A stretch of DNA of 9,254 nt from an uncultured Clostridium sp. (GTDB lineage: Bacteria; Bacillota; Clostridia; TANB77; CAG-508): NCBI GenBank assembly GCA_900553365.1, contig USDL01000029.1:1-9254 (forward strand), written 5' to 3'. The position numbers and the translations under genes are program-made. Each line of letters opens with the position of its first letter. The first letter of the stretch is position 1. Of the stretch, positions 1-5,960 are shown one piece after another. The notes under the pieces are model-generated. The model did not search any database and had not been told where the DNA came from. It saw only the letters and a program-made list of their open reading frames with translations.

Positions 1-530
1 AATATGGTGGAACATATGCACATAAAGATATTGCATTTGAATTTGCATCAGCAATTAGTCCCGTTTTTAAATTGTATTTAATAAAGGAATTTGAGAGATT
101 AAAGGAGTTAGAAAATCAGAATAGAGAATGGGATGTAAAAAGAATACTAACGAAAAATAATTATTTGATACATACTGATGCAATTAAAAATTATATATTG
201 CCAGATAATGATTTTTATAAAAATAGAGAATGGTTAAAGTATGCTGAAGAAGCAGATGTTTTGAATGTTGCAGTATTTAATACAACGGCTAAAAAATGGA
301 GAGAACTTAATTCTGATTTAGCAAAAACATCTAATGTTAGAGATTATGCAACAATTAATGAGTTAACAGTATTATCTAATTTAGAATCACATAATGCAGA
401 ATTAATTAAAGAAGGAAAAAGTAAAGAGGAAAGATTTGAAATATTAAGTGAAATTGCAAAGTATCAATTAAATATACTTAATAATGCTGAAAAAATAAAA
501 TTGCTAGGGAATGGAGATAAAGAGGAGTAA
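1..530 (+). CDS. KilA-N domain protein, C-terminal part (5' end outside the window)
   Basis: The reading frame is open from base 3 and enters the window already inside a conserved domain, so the gene starts upstream; the first in-window start codon (TTG at 72) is not the real start. The first residues read YGGTYAHKDIAFEFASAISP, then a KLYLIKEFERLK helix. This is the characteristic end of a KilA-N domain, a DNA-binding module of large DNA phages and phage-derived bacterial genes. The remaining ~140 residues (ending about NAEKIKLLGNGDKEE, stop at 528-530) form a mostly helical, charged tail with the features usual for bacterial KilA-N proteins: a VKRxLxKxNYxIHTDAIK segment, an EADVLNVAVF segment, and RDYATINELTVLSNLES. 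The C-terminus looks intact. The exact role of such proteins is unknown; sequence-specific DNA binding is inferred. The next gene begins four bases after the stop, so the two are probably cotranscribed. Confidence 0.85.
   Translation, partial: YGGTYAHKDIAFEFASAISPVFKLYLIKEFERLKELENQNREWDVKRILTKNNYLIHTDAIKNYILPDNDFYKNREWLKYAEEADVLNVAVFNTTAKKWRELNSDLAKTSNVRDYATINELTVLSNLESHNAELIKEGKSKEERFEILSEIAKYQLNILNNAEKIKLLGNGDKEE
521..527 (+). promoter_or_regulatory. Ribosome binding site deciding the SWIM gene start
   Basis: AGAGGAG lies seven bases before the ATG at 535, inside the last codons of the KilA-N gene. The alternative in-frame ATG at 511 has only a weak purine stretch directly against it, so 535 is preferred. 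Confidence 0.7.
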
Positions 531-534
531 AGTT

Positions 535-840
535 ATGGGAATAATATCTTTAGCTAGTGGTAGTTCATGTTGGAGAGGTTTAGATTATTATAAAGAAAAA
601 AGGGTTGTTGAATTGAATAAAATAAATGAAAATGAGTATTCAAGCATTGTAAAAGGAACCAATAATTATAATGTCCATTTGGATATTGAACATCCTAGGA
701 AATCTTCATGTAATTGTCCCTTAGCTAATGGTAAAAGAATAATATGTAAGCATATAGTTGCAACATATTTTACTGCTTTTCCAAATGAGGCAGTTAGTTT
801 TGAAGAAGAACAAAATCGATTTATTGTACTACAAAGATAA
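535..840 (+). CDS. Short SWIM zinc-finger protein, probably C-terminally truncated
   Basis: With the start at 535 the product has 101 residues. The N-terminus (MGIISLASGSSCWRGLDYYK) leads into a beta-rich stretch and then the zinc-binding signature: S-C-N-C, nine residues, then I-C-K-H, followed by IVATYFTAFP. That CxC...CxH arrangement is the SWIM domain, a zinc fold found in proteins that bind nucleic acids or other proteins. From memory, clostridial proteins of this type run on for several tens of residues past the SWIM helix with a Glu-rich coiled tail. Here the tail starts (SFEEEQNR) and ends abruptly in FIVLQR. Those last codons overlap, in another frame, the apparent N-terminus of the following peptidase, which suggests a deletion fused the two genes. 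The zinc site is intact; the function is unknown. There is a four-base gap to the KilA-N gene. Confidence 0.75.
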   Translation: MGIISLASGSSCWRGLDYYKEKRVVELNKINENEYSSIVKGTNNYNVHLDIEHPRKSSCNCPLANGKRIICKHIVATYFTAFPNEAVSFEEEQNRFIVLQR

Positions 841-1614
841 TAAATATCATTGATGAAACGAAAATTGCAACTGGTACAGGTTTTTTTATGAATTTTAATA
901 AAAATTTGGAAAAAGGCACATGCCAACCTGTAATTATTACTAACAAACATGTTGTGAAAGATGCTAAAAAAATTATTTTTTCTGTGTGTAGGGCAGATGA
1001 AAATAATAATCCGCTAGATCAACAAAAATTTACGATAACTCTTGATGAATTTAAAATAATTAATCAATCCTGACAATGATGTGGACTTGTGCGCAATACC
1101 CATAGCTTCGCTAGATAGTTATAGTCAGGAATATAAAGTCAGGTTGTATCGTAGAAAGCTTGGAACAAATTTAATAATAAACGAAGATGAAGTTAAAGAT
1201 TGTTCTGCAATGGAAGATATTATTATGATTGGATATCCTAACGGACTTGAGGATTCTTATAATAATAAACCAATAATTCGAAAAGGCATAACTTCTACAC
1301 ACTTAAAATTTGATTATAATGGGAAAAAAGAATTTTTAATTGATATGGCTTGTTTTCCAGGATCTAGTGGATCGCCAATTTTCTTTTGTAATGAATCTTC
1401 ATATACACAAGGCAATACTACTTTTTTTGGCTCTAGATGTAAACTATTAGGCTTATTATATGGTGGACCACAACATACTAGTACAGGAAGTGTTGTGTTT
1501 GAAAATATTCCAACTAATCCAAGAGCTATTATTCAAATACCAAATAATTTAGGAGTTGTAGTTAAAGCAGTTAGAATTAAAGAACTTGAAGGATTTATGA
1601 AAAATATGAGTTAA
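813..1614 (+). pseudogene. Trypsin-like (S1 family) serine peptidase, frameshifted and without a clear start
   Basis: Two frames together make one peptidase domain. The first frame (about 813 to 1073) reads KSIYCTTKIINIIDET, then ATGTGFF and ITNKHVV, where His at 948-950 is the catalytic histidine. It stops at TGA 1071-1073. The second frame continues as NPDNDVDLCAIPI, with the catalytic Asp probably at 1084-1086. It then carries MIGYPNG, FPGSSGSPI with the catalytic Ser at 1366-1368, and LLGLLYGG, and ends at 1612-1614. Removing one A from CAAT near 1065-1068 gives AAT CAT CCT GAC (N-H-P-D) and rejoins the frames. There is no ATG, GTG or TTG with a ribosome site at the expected N-terminus; the first ATG (888) lies inside the fold. 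GTG at 1081 starts after the catalytic His, so it cannot give an active enzyme. There is no signal peptide, so the ancestral protein was probably cytoplasmic. All three triad residues survive. A sequencing error could explain the frameshift but not the missing start. Confidence 0.8.
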
Positions 1615-1615
1615 A

Positions 1616-1621
1616 AAGGAG
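1616..1621 (+). promoter_or_regulatory. Shine-Dalgarno site of the recombinase remnant
   Basis: AAGGAG directly follows the peptidase stop. With an eight-base spacer it points at codon 1630, which is ATA, not at the GTG at 1621, which overlaps the site itself. This suggests the original start was ATG at 1630. Confidence 0.6.
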
Positions 1622-1629
1622 TGATTAAA

Positions 1630-2025
1630 ATATCAAATTGGAATGTAGCAGGATATTTAAGATTATCAAAAGAAGATAATGAAAATATGGAATCAAATAG
1701 TATAGTTAATCAAAGAGAATTAATTGAACAATATATTAATGGTAAAGAAGATTTAGAATTAATAGAATACTATATTGATGATGGATATAGTGGCACTAAT
1801 TTCAACAGACCAGGATTTGAAAAACTATTACAAGATATGAAAAATAAAAAGATTAATTGCATAATTGTAAAAGATTTATCTAGATTTGCAAGAAATCATA
1901 TAGAAGCGGATATGTATTTTGAAAATATTTTTCCAGCTTTAAATATTAGGTTTATATCTATTATAGAAAATATAGATAGCATAATTATATTTCAAAATGG
2001 AGAAATAAACGTAAAATTCAAGTAA
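1630..2025 (+). pseudogene. Large serine recombinase remnant: catalytic domain plus short tail
   Basis: From codon 1630 the frame gives 131 residues (it can be read from GTG 1621, but that overlaps the ribosome site). The product starts SNWNVAGYLRLSKEDN, with the catalytic serine in RLSKED (codon 1666-1668). It continues with SNSIVNQRELIEQYI, then IDDGYSGTNFNRPGFEKLL, IIVKDLSRFARNHIEADMYFENIFP and NIRFISI. This is the resolvase-fold catalytic domain of large serine recombinases, the integrases of many clostridial conjugative transposons and phages, normally 450 to 600 residues long. After RFISI the expected recombinase and zinc-ribbon domains are missing. Only a tail reading IDSIIIFQNGEINVKFK remains; it resembles the terminal strand of such enzymes and may mark an in-frame internal deletion. 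Without its DNA-binding domains the protein should be inactive as an integrase. The rbgA ribosome site begins inside its stop codon. Confidence 0.85.
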
Positions 2026-2030
2026 AGGAG
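2024..2030 (+). promoter_or_regulatory. Ribosome binding site of rbgA
   Basis: AAAGGAG, nine bases before the ATG at 2040, overlaps the TAA that ends the recombinase remnant. I see no clear -35/-10 pair in the preceding 100 bases, so rbgA may be read from upstream transcription. Confidence 0.7.
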
Positions 2031-2039
2031 TGAACATAG

Positions 2040-2948
2040 ATGAATAAAGAAAAAGATCAAAATAGTTATCACAAAATCAACCTTAACTGGTACCCAGGCC
2101 ATATGCTTAAAACAAAAAAGCAAATAATACAAGATTTAAAGTTAATAGACGTAGTTATAGAAATATTAGATGCACGTATACCAATCGCAAGCCAAAACCC
2201 AGATATAAGGCAGATTACAGCTAATAAAAAGAAAATAATTGTTTTAAATAAAAGTGACTTAGCAGACGAAAAAGAAACTAAAAGATGGATAGAATATTTC
2301 AAAACACAAGGAATAACTGCAATTCCAACTGATTCAAACTTGGGAAAAGGCACAAAAGAAACCTTAAGAGCAGTTCAAAATTTAATGCAAGAAGATATGG
2401 AAAAAGCAGCCAATAAAGGAAGAACAAACAAAAACATTAGAATAATGATATGTGGAATTCCAAATGTAGGAAAATCATCATTTATTAACAGAATGATAAA
2501 TAAAAAATCAGCAGAGGTAGGAAATAAACCAGGTGTTACTAAACAAAAACAATGGCTTAGAATTTCAAGTAATATAGAACTATTAGATACTCCAGGTGTT
2601 TTATGGCCAAAATTTGAAAGCCATGATGTAGCACTAAAACTCGCATACACAGGTTCAATAAAAGATGAATTAATCAACAAAGACGAAATAGCATATAATT
2701 TGATAAAATATTTAAAAAATAACAATAAAAATGAACTTTTTGCAAGATATAAATTGACAGATGACGATTTTAATAGTATAATACCAGAAGATGATGAAAC
2801 ACTTGAATTAATGAATATCATAGCAAGAAAAAGAGGAGCAATAATTTCAGGTGGAGAAATAGACTATGAGAAGGTATCAGCAATTATATTAAATGACTTT
2901 AGAAGTGGAAAAATAGCCAAAATTACATTGGAGAAAATAAATGAATAA
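2040..2948 (+). CDS. rbgA: Ribosome biogenesis GTPase RbgA (YlqF)
   Basis: This cytoplasmic, circularly permuted GTPase drives a late step of 50S subunit assembly; in Bacillus subtilis RbgA is needed for correct incorporation of late proteins such as L16. The 302 residues show the permuted motif order. NWYPGHM (16-22) is the family's N-terminal signature and DARIP is at 44-48. G4 NKSD follows at 70-73, G1 (Walker A) GIPNVGKSS at 139-147, the G2 threonine in PGVTKQ around 167, and G3 DTPG at 183-186. A C-terminal helical RNA-binding region covers about 200-302. The length is slightly above the B. subtilis protein (282 aa). The start is fixed by AAAGGAG at 2024-2030. The stop overlaps the mrnC start by eight bases, indicating translational coupling. 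The usual upstream neighbours in Firmicutes (rplS, lepB) are absent here, replaced by the decayed element. Confidence 0.95.
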   Translation: MNKEKDQNSYHKINLNWYPGHMLKTKKQIIQDLKLIDVVIEILDARIPIASQNPDIRQITANKKKIIVLNKSDLADEKETKRWIEYFKTQGITAIPTDSNLGKGTKETLRAVQNLMQEDMEKAANKGRTNKNIRIMICGIPNVGKSSFINRMINKKSAEVGNKPGVTKQKQWLRISSNIELLDTPGVLWPKFESHDVALKLAYTGSIKDELINKDEIAYNLIKYLKNNNKNELFARYKLTDDDFNSIIPEDDETLELMNIIARKRGAIISGGEIDYEKVSAIILNDFRSGKIAKITLEKINE

Positions 2949-3321
2949 TATAGTAAAAATAAATACAATGTCTCCACTTACATGGGCATATGTTGGAGAT
3001 GCAGTATATGAGTTATATATAAGACAGCATCTTGTTGAAACAACAAATTTAAAGCCCAATAAACTTCATAGAGAAGCAACAAAATTTGTAAGAGCAAGTG
3101 CACAAGCAAAAATACTGGAAAAACTCAAAGAATACTTAACAGAAGAAGAACAAGAAACTGTTAGAAGAGGAAGAAACACACAAAATCATCATTTACCTAA
3201 AAATGCAGATCCAGCAGACTATATGTATTCAACAGCATTTGAAGGGCTAATCCGGATATTTATATTTAACACAGCAAGAAAAAAGACTAAAAGAAATATT
3301 AGCAAAAATCATAGAAATTAA
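2941..3321 (+). CDS. mrnC: Mini-ribonuclease III (MrnC), 3' end frameshifted
   Basis: MrnC is a dimeric RNase III-like nuclease without a double-stranded-RNA-binding domain; in B. subtilis it matures the ends of 23S rRNA. The protein starts MSPLTWAYVGDAVYELYIR (from residue 10), with the GDAVYE signature that carries the catalytic Asp. KPNKLHREATKFVRA, RRGRNTQ and the second acidic motif ADYMYSTAFEGLI follow. After codon 3250-3252 the frame is wrong: it reads RIFIFNTARKKTK and stops at 3321. The next frame from 3254 reads GYLYLTQQEKRLKEILAKII and ends with TAG at 3335-3337, which is exactly the expected family C-terminus. One extra C in ATCCGG (3252-3253) accounts for it. Both acidic motifs are kept but the last helix is scrambled, so activity is uncertain; a sequencing error is possible. 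The start has GGAG at 2930-2933 and overlaps rbgA by eight bases. Confidence 0.88.
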   Translation: MNNIVKINTMSPLTWAYVGDAVYELYIRQHLVETTNLKPNKLHREATKFVRASAQAKILEKLKEYLTEEEQETVRRGRNTQNHHLPKNADPADYMYSTAFEGLIRIFIFNTARKKTKRNISKNHRN

Positions 3322-3343
3322 TTCTAGTTTAGGCTAGAATTAA
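3318..3343 (+). other. Hairpin between mrnC and tRNA-Glu
   Basis: A perfect 10-bp inverted repeat (TTAATTCTAG / CTAGAATTAA) with a six-base loop covers both the frameshifted stop (3319-3321) and the ancestral stop (3335-3337) of mrnC and ends five bases before the tRNA. No T-run follows, so it is not a normal terminator on the + strand. It may protect the mRNA end or separate it from the tRNA during processing. Confidence 0.5.
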
Positions 3344-3348
3344 AACAT

Positions 3349-3423
3349 GGCCCGTTGGTCAAGCGGTTAAGACGCCACCCTCTCAAGGTGGAATCATGAG
3401 TTCGATTCTCGTACGGGTCACCA
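3349..3423 (+). tRNA. tRNA-Glu(CTC)
   Basis: This is a complete 75-base cloverleaf with encoded CCA. Acceptor GGCCCGT pairs with ACGGGTC (one G-U). The anticodon stem CCACC/GGTGG encloses loop CTCTCAA, giving anticodon CTC (3382-3384), which reads the GAG glutamate codon. The T-loop is TTCGATT. No promoter is visible in the gap after mrnC, so it is probably cotranscribed with rbgA-mrnC and released by RNase P and 3' processing. The terminator follows seven bases later. The CTC isoacceptor is the minor one; most genomes rely on TTC for both Glu codons. Confidence 0.96.
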
Positions 3424-3430
3424 ATACTTA

Positions 3431-3461
3431 AAAATGCTTTCTAAATGAAAGCATTTTATTT
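3431..3461 (+). terminator. Rho-independent terminator after tRNA-Glu
   Basis: An 11-bp perfect stem (AAAATGCTTTC / GAAAGCATTTT) with a five-base loop is followed by a T-rich run (ATTTTGCTTTT). It closes the rbgA-mrnC-tRNA unit. Confidence 0.85.
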
Positions 3462-3483
3462 TGCTTTTCATATATGATATAAT
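3455..3483 (+). promoter_or_regulatory. Extended -10 promoter of the U32 gene
   Basis: TATAAT at 3478-3483 is preceded by TGA (3475-3477), giving an extended -10 element. The -35 position at a 17-bp spacer reads TTTATT (3455-3460), a poor match that sits in the terminator's T-run. The ribosome site AAAGGAG (3497-3503) is ten bases from the ATG. Confidence 0.7.
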
Positions 3484-3513
3484 ATTTATGCAAAATAAAG
3501 GAGAATTTAAAAT

Positions 3514-5853
3514 ATGAATAATGTTGAGTTATTATCTCCAGTAGGAGAATGGGATTCATTGGTAGCTGCTGTGCAAAATGGTGCAAATGCAGTATATTTT
3601 GGTGCGAATGAGTTTAATGCTAGAATGAACAGCAAAAATTTTGATAGGGAAGAACTAAAAAACGCAATAGAATACGCAAAACTTAGAAATGTAAAAACAA
3701 ATTTAACATTAAATATTCTAATAAAAAATGATGAATTTCAAAAAGCAATGGAATTAGTAGAATATGCCTATAAATGTGGAATAGATGCAATAATAGTACA
3801 AGATTTAGGACTAGCTCGAGAAATTATAAAAAAATTTCCCAAACTAGATGTACATAGTAGTACACAGATGACTATATATAATTTAAAAGGAGCTCAAGAG
3901 ATTCAAAGATTAGGATTTAAAAGATGCGTCCTTGCAAGAGAATTATCAATAGAAGAGATAAAACAAATATGCAATAATACAGACTTAGAAATTGAAGTAT
4001 TTATTCATGGTGCACTTTGCATAAGCTATTCAGGACAATGCTTGATGAGCAGCCTAATTGGTGGCAGAAGTGGAAATAGAGGAAAATGTGCAGGAACTTG
4101 TAGACTACCTTATAGTCTTTTAAAGGATAGTGAAGTTGTAGATAAAGGATATTTACTAAGTTCAAAAGATGTATGCACACTAGATATTCTACCAGAGCTA
4201 ATATCTGCTGGAGTAAAATCATTTAAAATAGAAGGAAGAATGAAATCACCTGAATATGTAGGACTTGTTACATCAATATATAGAAAATACATAGACTTAG
4301 CAAATAGCAGTAAACCATACATAGTAGACCAAGAAGATAGAGAAAAACTAATGCAAATATTTAACCGTGGAGGGTTTAGTACAGGGTATTTAAAAGGAAA
4401 ATTAGGCAAGGAAATGATGTATAAATATAGACCAAATCATATAGGAATACACATAGGAACAGTGGAACACTATAACCCTAATAAAGGCTATGCAAAAGTA
4501 AAACTTACAAAAGAATTAAGCTTAGGAGATAGCATAAGCATAAAAGACGGAACATGCAAAATATCAGAGCTAATGATAGGAAATAATAATATAAAAGAAG
4601 GCAAGACTGGACAAATAGTAACAATAGGTAGAATATATGGAAAAATCAATAATGGGGATAAAGTATATAAAACAGTTTCAATTAATCTAAATAAAGATAT
4701 TAAACAAATATCAACTAAAGAAAATATAAAAAGAGAACTTAATTGTGAAATTGTAATAGTCAAAAATGAGCCAATTACCCTATCAATAGAAGATACTGAA
4801 ACTAAAATAACAGTAAAAAAACAAGGAACAATCCCAGAAGAAGCCTTAAAAGTAGGATTAACAGAAGAAAGAATAATAGAACAAGTATCAAAACTTGGAA
4901 ATACAGTATTTAAAATTGCAAATCTTGAAATAAAACTAGACAAAATGCTTCAAACATCAATAAAAGGAATAAATGAATTAAGAAGAGAAGCAATAGAAGA
5001 ACTAGAAAACAAAATAAAACAATCATTTGAACGTGAGTCTATTAAATCAGAAAAATATCATACTAATGCAAAACAACAGACTACACAAAATGTTAAAACA
5101 ACACTTTGCTTAAACAATATGAGCTCAGAGCTTGAATATGAACAGCTACAAGATGTTGACAATATTTATATACCACTAAGATTTTTTGTAAATAAACAAT
5201 TAGAAAATCAAATACAAATAATAACAAACAGATTTAACACATATTTACTTATGCCAGCAATAAGCAAAGGAAATTATGAAAAAATAAATGTACAAGAAAT
5301 AATAAATAAATACAATATTCAAGGAGTAGTTATATCAAATCTATCACAAATAGAGGAGTTTAAAAAATTACCTAAAATTGCTAATTACACACTAAATATT
5401 GCAAATAATTATTCAATAAACGAACTAAAAGATTTTGGAATTATAAAATATACAACTTCACCTGAATTTGAAAAAGAAACAATATCATGTTTAAATCAAG
5501 AAATTGAAAAAGAAATTATAGTATATGGAAGAACACTTCTTATGACAACAGAATATTGTAGCATTGGAACATATAAAAATTGCCCAGGAACCTGCAAACA
5601 AGGCACATACAAATTAAAAGATAGAATGGGATTTGAATTTCCAATATATACAGACAGAATAAATTGCAATAATTTAATATATAATTCAAAAATAACCTCA
5701 ATAGAATGGAAAGACTTAAACGTAAACTCAATAAGAATGGATATTTTAGATGAAACAATAGAAGAAATAAACAATATAATAAAAACACATAAAGAGGGTA
5801 AAAGGCTTGAAGGACAAGACTATACAAATGGAAACTTAAATAGAACAATATAA
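3514..5853 (+). CDS. U32 family protein with DUF3656, probable RNA hydroxylation factor (RlhA-like)
   Basis: The family is annotated as peptidase or collagenase, but the characterised E. coli members RlhA and TrhP make 5-hydroxycytidine in 23S rRNA and 5-hydroxyuridine-type modifications in tRNA, depending on iron-sulfur assembly and prephenate. The 779 residues begin ELLSPVGEWDSLVAAVQNGANAVYFG. The U32 signature EVFIHGALCISYSGQC begins at 161. Its cysteines 169 and 176, with 192 and 196 in GKCAGTC, are likely Fe-S ligands. A DUF3656 region follows at about 395-500 (LGNTVFKIANLEI near 462, then LRREAIEELE). A C-terminal U32-like part has EYCSIGTYKNCPGTC around 680-694. The overall layout matches the long RlhA type rather than the ~400-residue TrhP type. 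There is no signal peptide, so it is cytoplasmic. It is transcribed alone from its own promoter. The choice between rRNA and tRNA as substrate is inferred from domain layout only. Confidence 0.88.
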   Translation: MNNVELLSPVGEWDSLVAAVQNGANAVYFGANEFNARMNSKNFDREELKNAIEYAKLRNVKTNLTLNILIKNDEFQKAMELVEYAYKCGIDAIIVQDLGLAREIIKKFPKLDVHSSTQMTIYNLKGAQEIQRLGFKRCVLARELSIEEIKQICNNTDLEIEVFIHGALCISYSGQCLMSSLIGGRSGNRGKCAGTCRLPYSLLKDSEVVDKGYLLSSKDVCTLDILPELISAGVKSFKIEGRMKSPEYVGLVTSIYRKYIDLANSSKPYIVDQEDREKLMQIFNRGGFSTGYLKGKLGKEMMYKYRPNHIGIHIGTVEHYNPNKGYAKVKLTKELSLGDSISIKDGTCKISELMIGNNNIKEGKTGQIVTIGRIYGKINNGDKVYKTVSINLNKDIKQISTKENIKRELNCEIVIVKNEPITLSIEDTETKITVKKQGTIPEEALKVGLTEERIIEQVSKLGNTVFKIANLEIKLDKMLQTSIKGINELRREAIEELENKIKQSFERESIKSEKYHTNAKQQTTQNVKTTLCLNNMSSELEYEQLQDVDNIYIPLRFFVNKQLENQIQIITNRFNTYLLMPAISKGNYEKINVQEIINKYNIQGVVISNLSQIEEFKKLPKIANYTLNIANNYSINELKDFGIIKYTTSPEFEKETISCLNQEIEKEIIVYGRTLLMTTEYCSIGTYKNCPGTCKQGTYKLKDRMGFEFPIYTDRINCNNLIYNSKITSIEWKDLNVNSIRMDILDETIEEINNIIKTHKEGKRLEGQDYTNGNLNRTI

Positions 5854-5865
5854 AGGCATTACCTC

Positions 5866-5900
5866 TAGCGTAATTTTAACTTTACGCTAAGAAATTGTTG
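5866..5900 (+). terminator. Probable terminator after the U32 gene
   Basis: An 8-bp perfect stem (TAGCGTAA / TTACGCTA, 5866-5873 and 5882-5889) with an eight-base loop starts 12 bases past the stop. The following run (AGAAATTGTTGTT) is only moderately T-rich, so termination may be partial and some reading into mutS is possible. Confidence 0.5.
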
Positions 5901-5926
5901 TTATGAAAACTAATTTATGATATAAT
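5898..5926 (+). promoter_or_regulatory. Promoter of mutS
   Basis: TATAAT (5921-5926) is preceded by TGA (5918-5920), an extended -10. At a 17-bp spacer the -35 reads TTGTTA (5898-5903), four of six consensus bases. The 13-base core TATGATATAATAT is identical to that of the U32 promoter. The ribosome site AGAGGA (5947-5952) is eight bases from the ATG. Confidence 0.75.
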
Positions 5927-5960
5927 ATGAACCAAATTAAAGGAAAAGAGGAATAAAGTT

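Larger units (their letters stand above)
1..2022 (+). mobile_element. Decayed integrated element (KilA-N / SWIM / peptidase / recombinase block)
   Basis: Four same-strand genes with almost no spacing end in a serine recombinase remnant just before the housekeeping gene rbgA. KilA-N and serine recombinase genes are typical mobile-element cargo. The block carries several lesions: a clipped SWIM tail, a start-less and frameshifted peptidase, and a recombinase with a lost start and lost C-terminal domains. Isoleucine is encoded by ATT about as often as ATA here, against a strong ATA preference in mutS (hand count). No terminal repeats or attachment site were found and the left end lies outside the window, so the boundaries are inferred; the right boundary is taken as the recombinase end. 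Confidence 0.5.

Noticed and set aside
72..530. TTG at 72 as the start of the first gene
   Set aside because: The same frame is open to the window edge and the residues before 72 are the core of the KilA-N domain, so the gene starts outside the window.
511..840. ATG at 511 as the SWIM gene start
   Set aside because: It has no properly spaced ribosome site and overlaps the KilA-N gene by 20 bases, whereas 535 has AGAGGAG at seven bases and starts with the family-like MGIISLASGS.
888..1073. A separate 61-residue gene starting at ATG 888
   Set aside because: It is the middle of the peptidase's first half: peptidase-like residues (ATGTGFF) precede it in frame and it contains the catalytic His. 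It is part of a broken gene.
1057..1086. Programmed ribosomal frameshifting in the peptidase
   Set aside because: No slippery heptamer, stimulatory hairpin or internal Shine-Dalgarno was seen at the junction. A single inserted base explains the shift better.
1615..2033. AAAGGAGTGA present at 1615-1624 and 2024-2033 as direct repeats of the mobile element
   Set aside because: Both are ribosome binding sites followed by TGA-like sequence. The match is ten bases of a common motif and does not extend, so it is not evidence of an insertion duplication.
3461..3466. TTGCTT as -35 of the U32 promoter
   Set aside because: It is only 11 bp from TATAAT, too close for sigma-A. The extended -10 TGA-TATAAT is the better explanation.
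4488..4943. Long open frame on the - strand opposite the U32 gene
   Set aside because: It is rich in Ser, Ile, Phe and Leu, as expected from the complement of an A-rich gene. It has no ribosome site or domain and lies fully inside a well-supported gene. The same applies to the other antisense frames under rbgA, the U32 gene and mutS.
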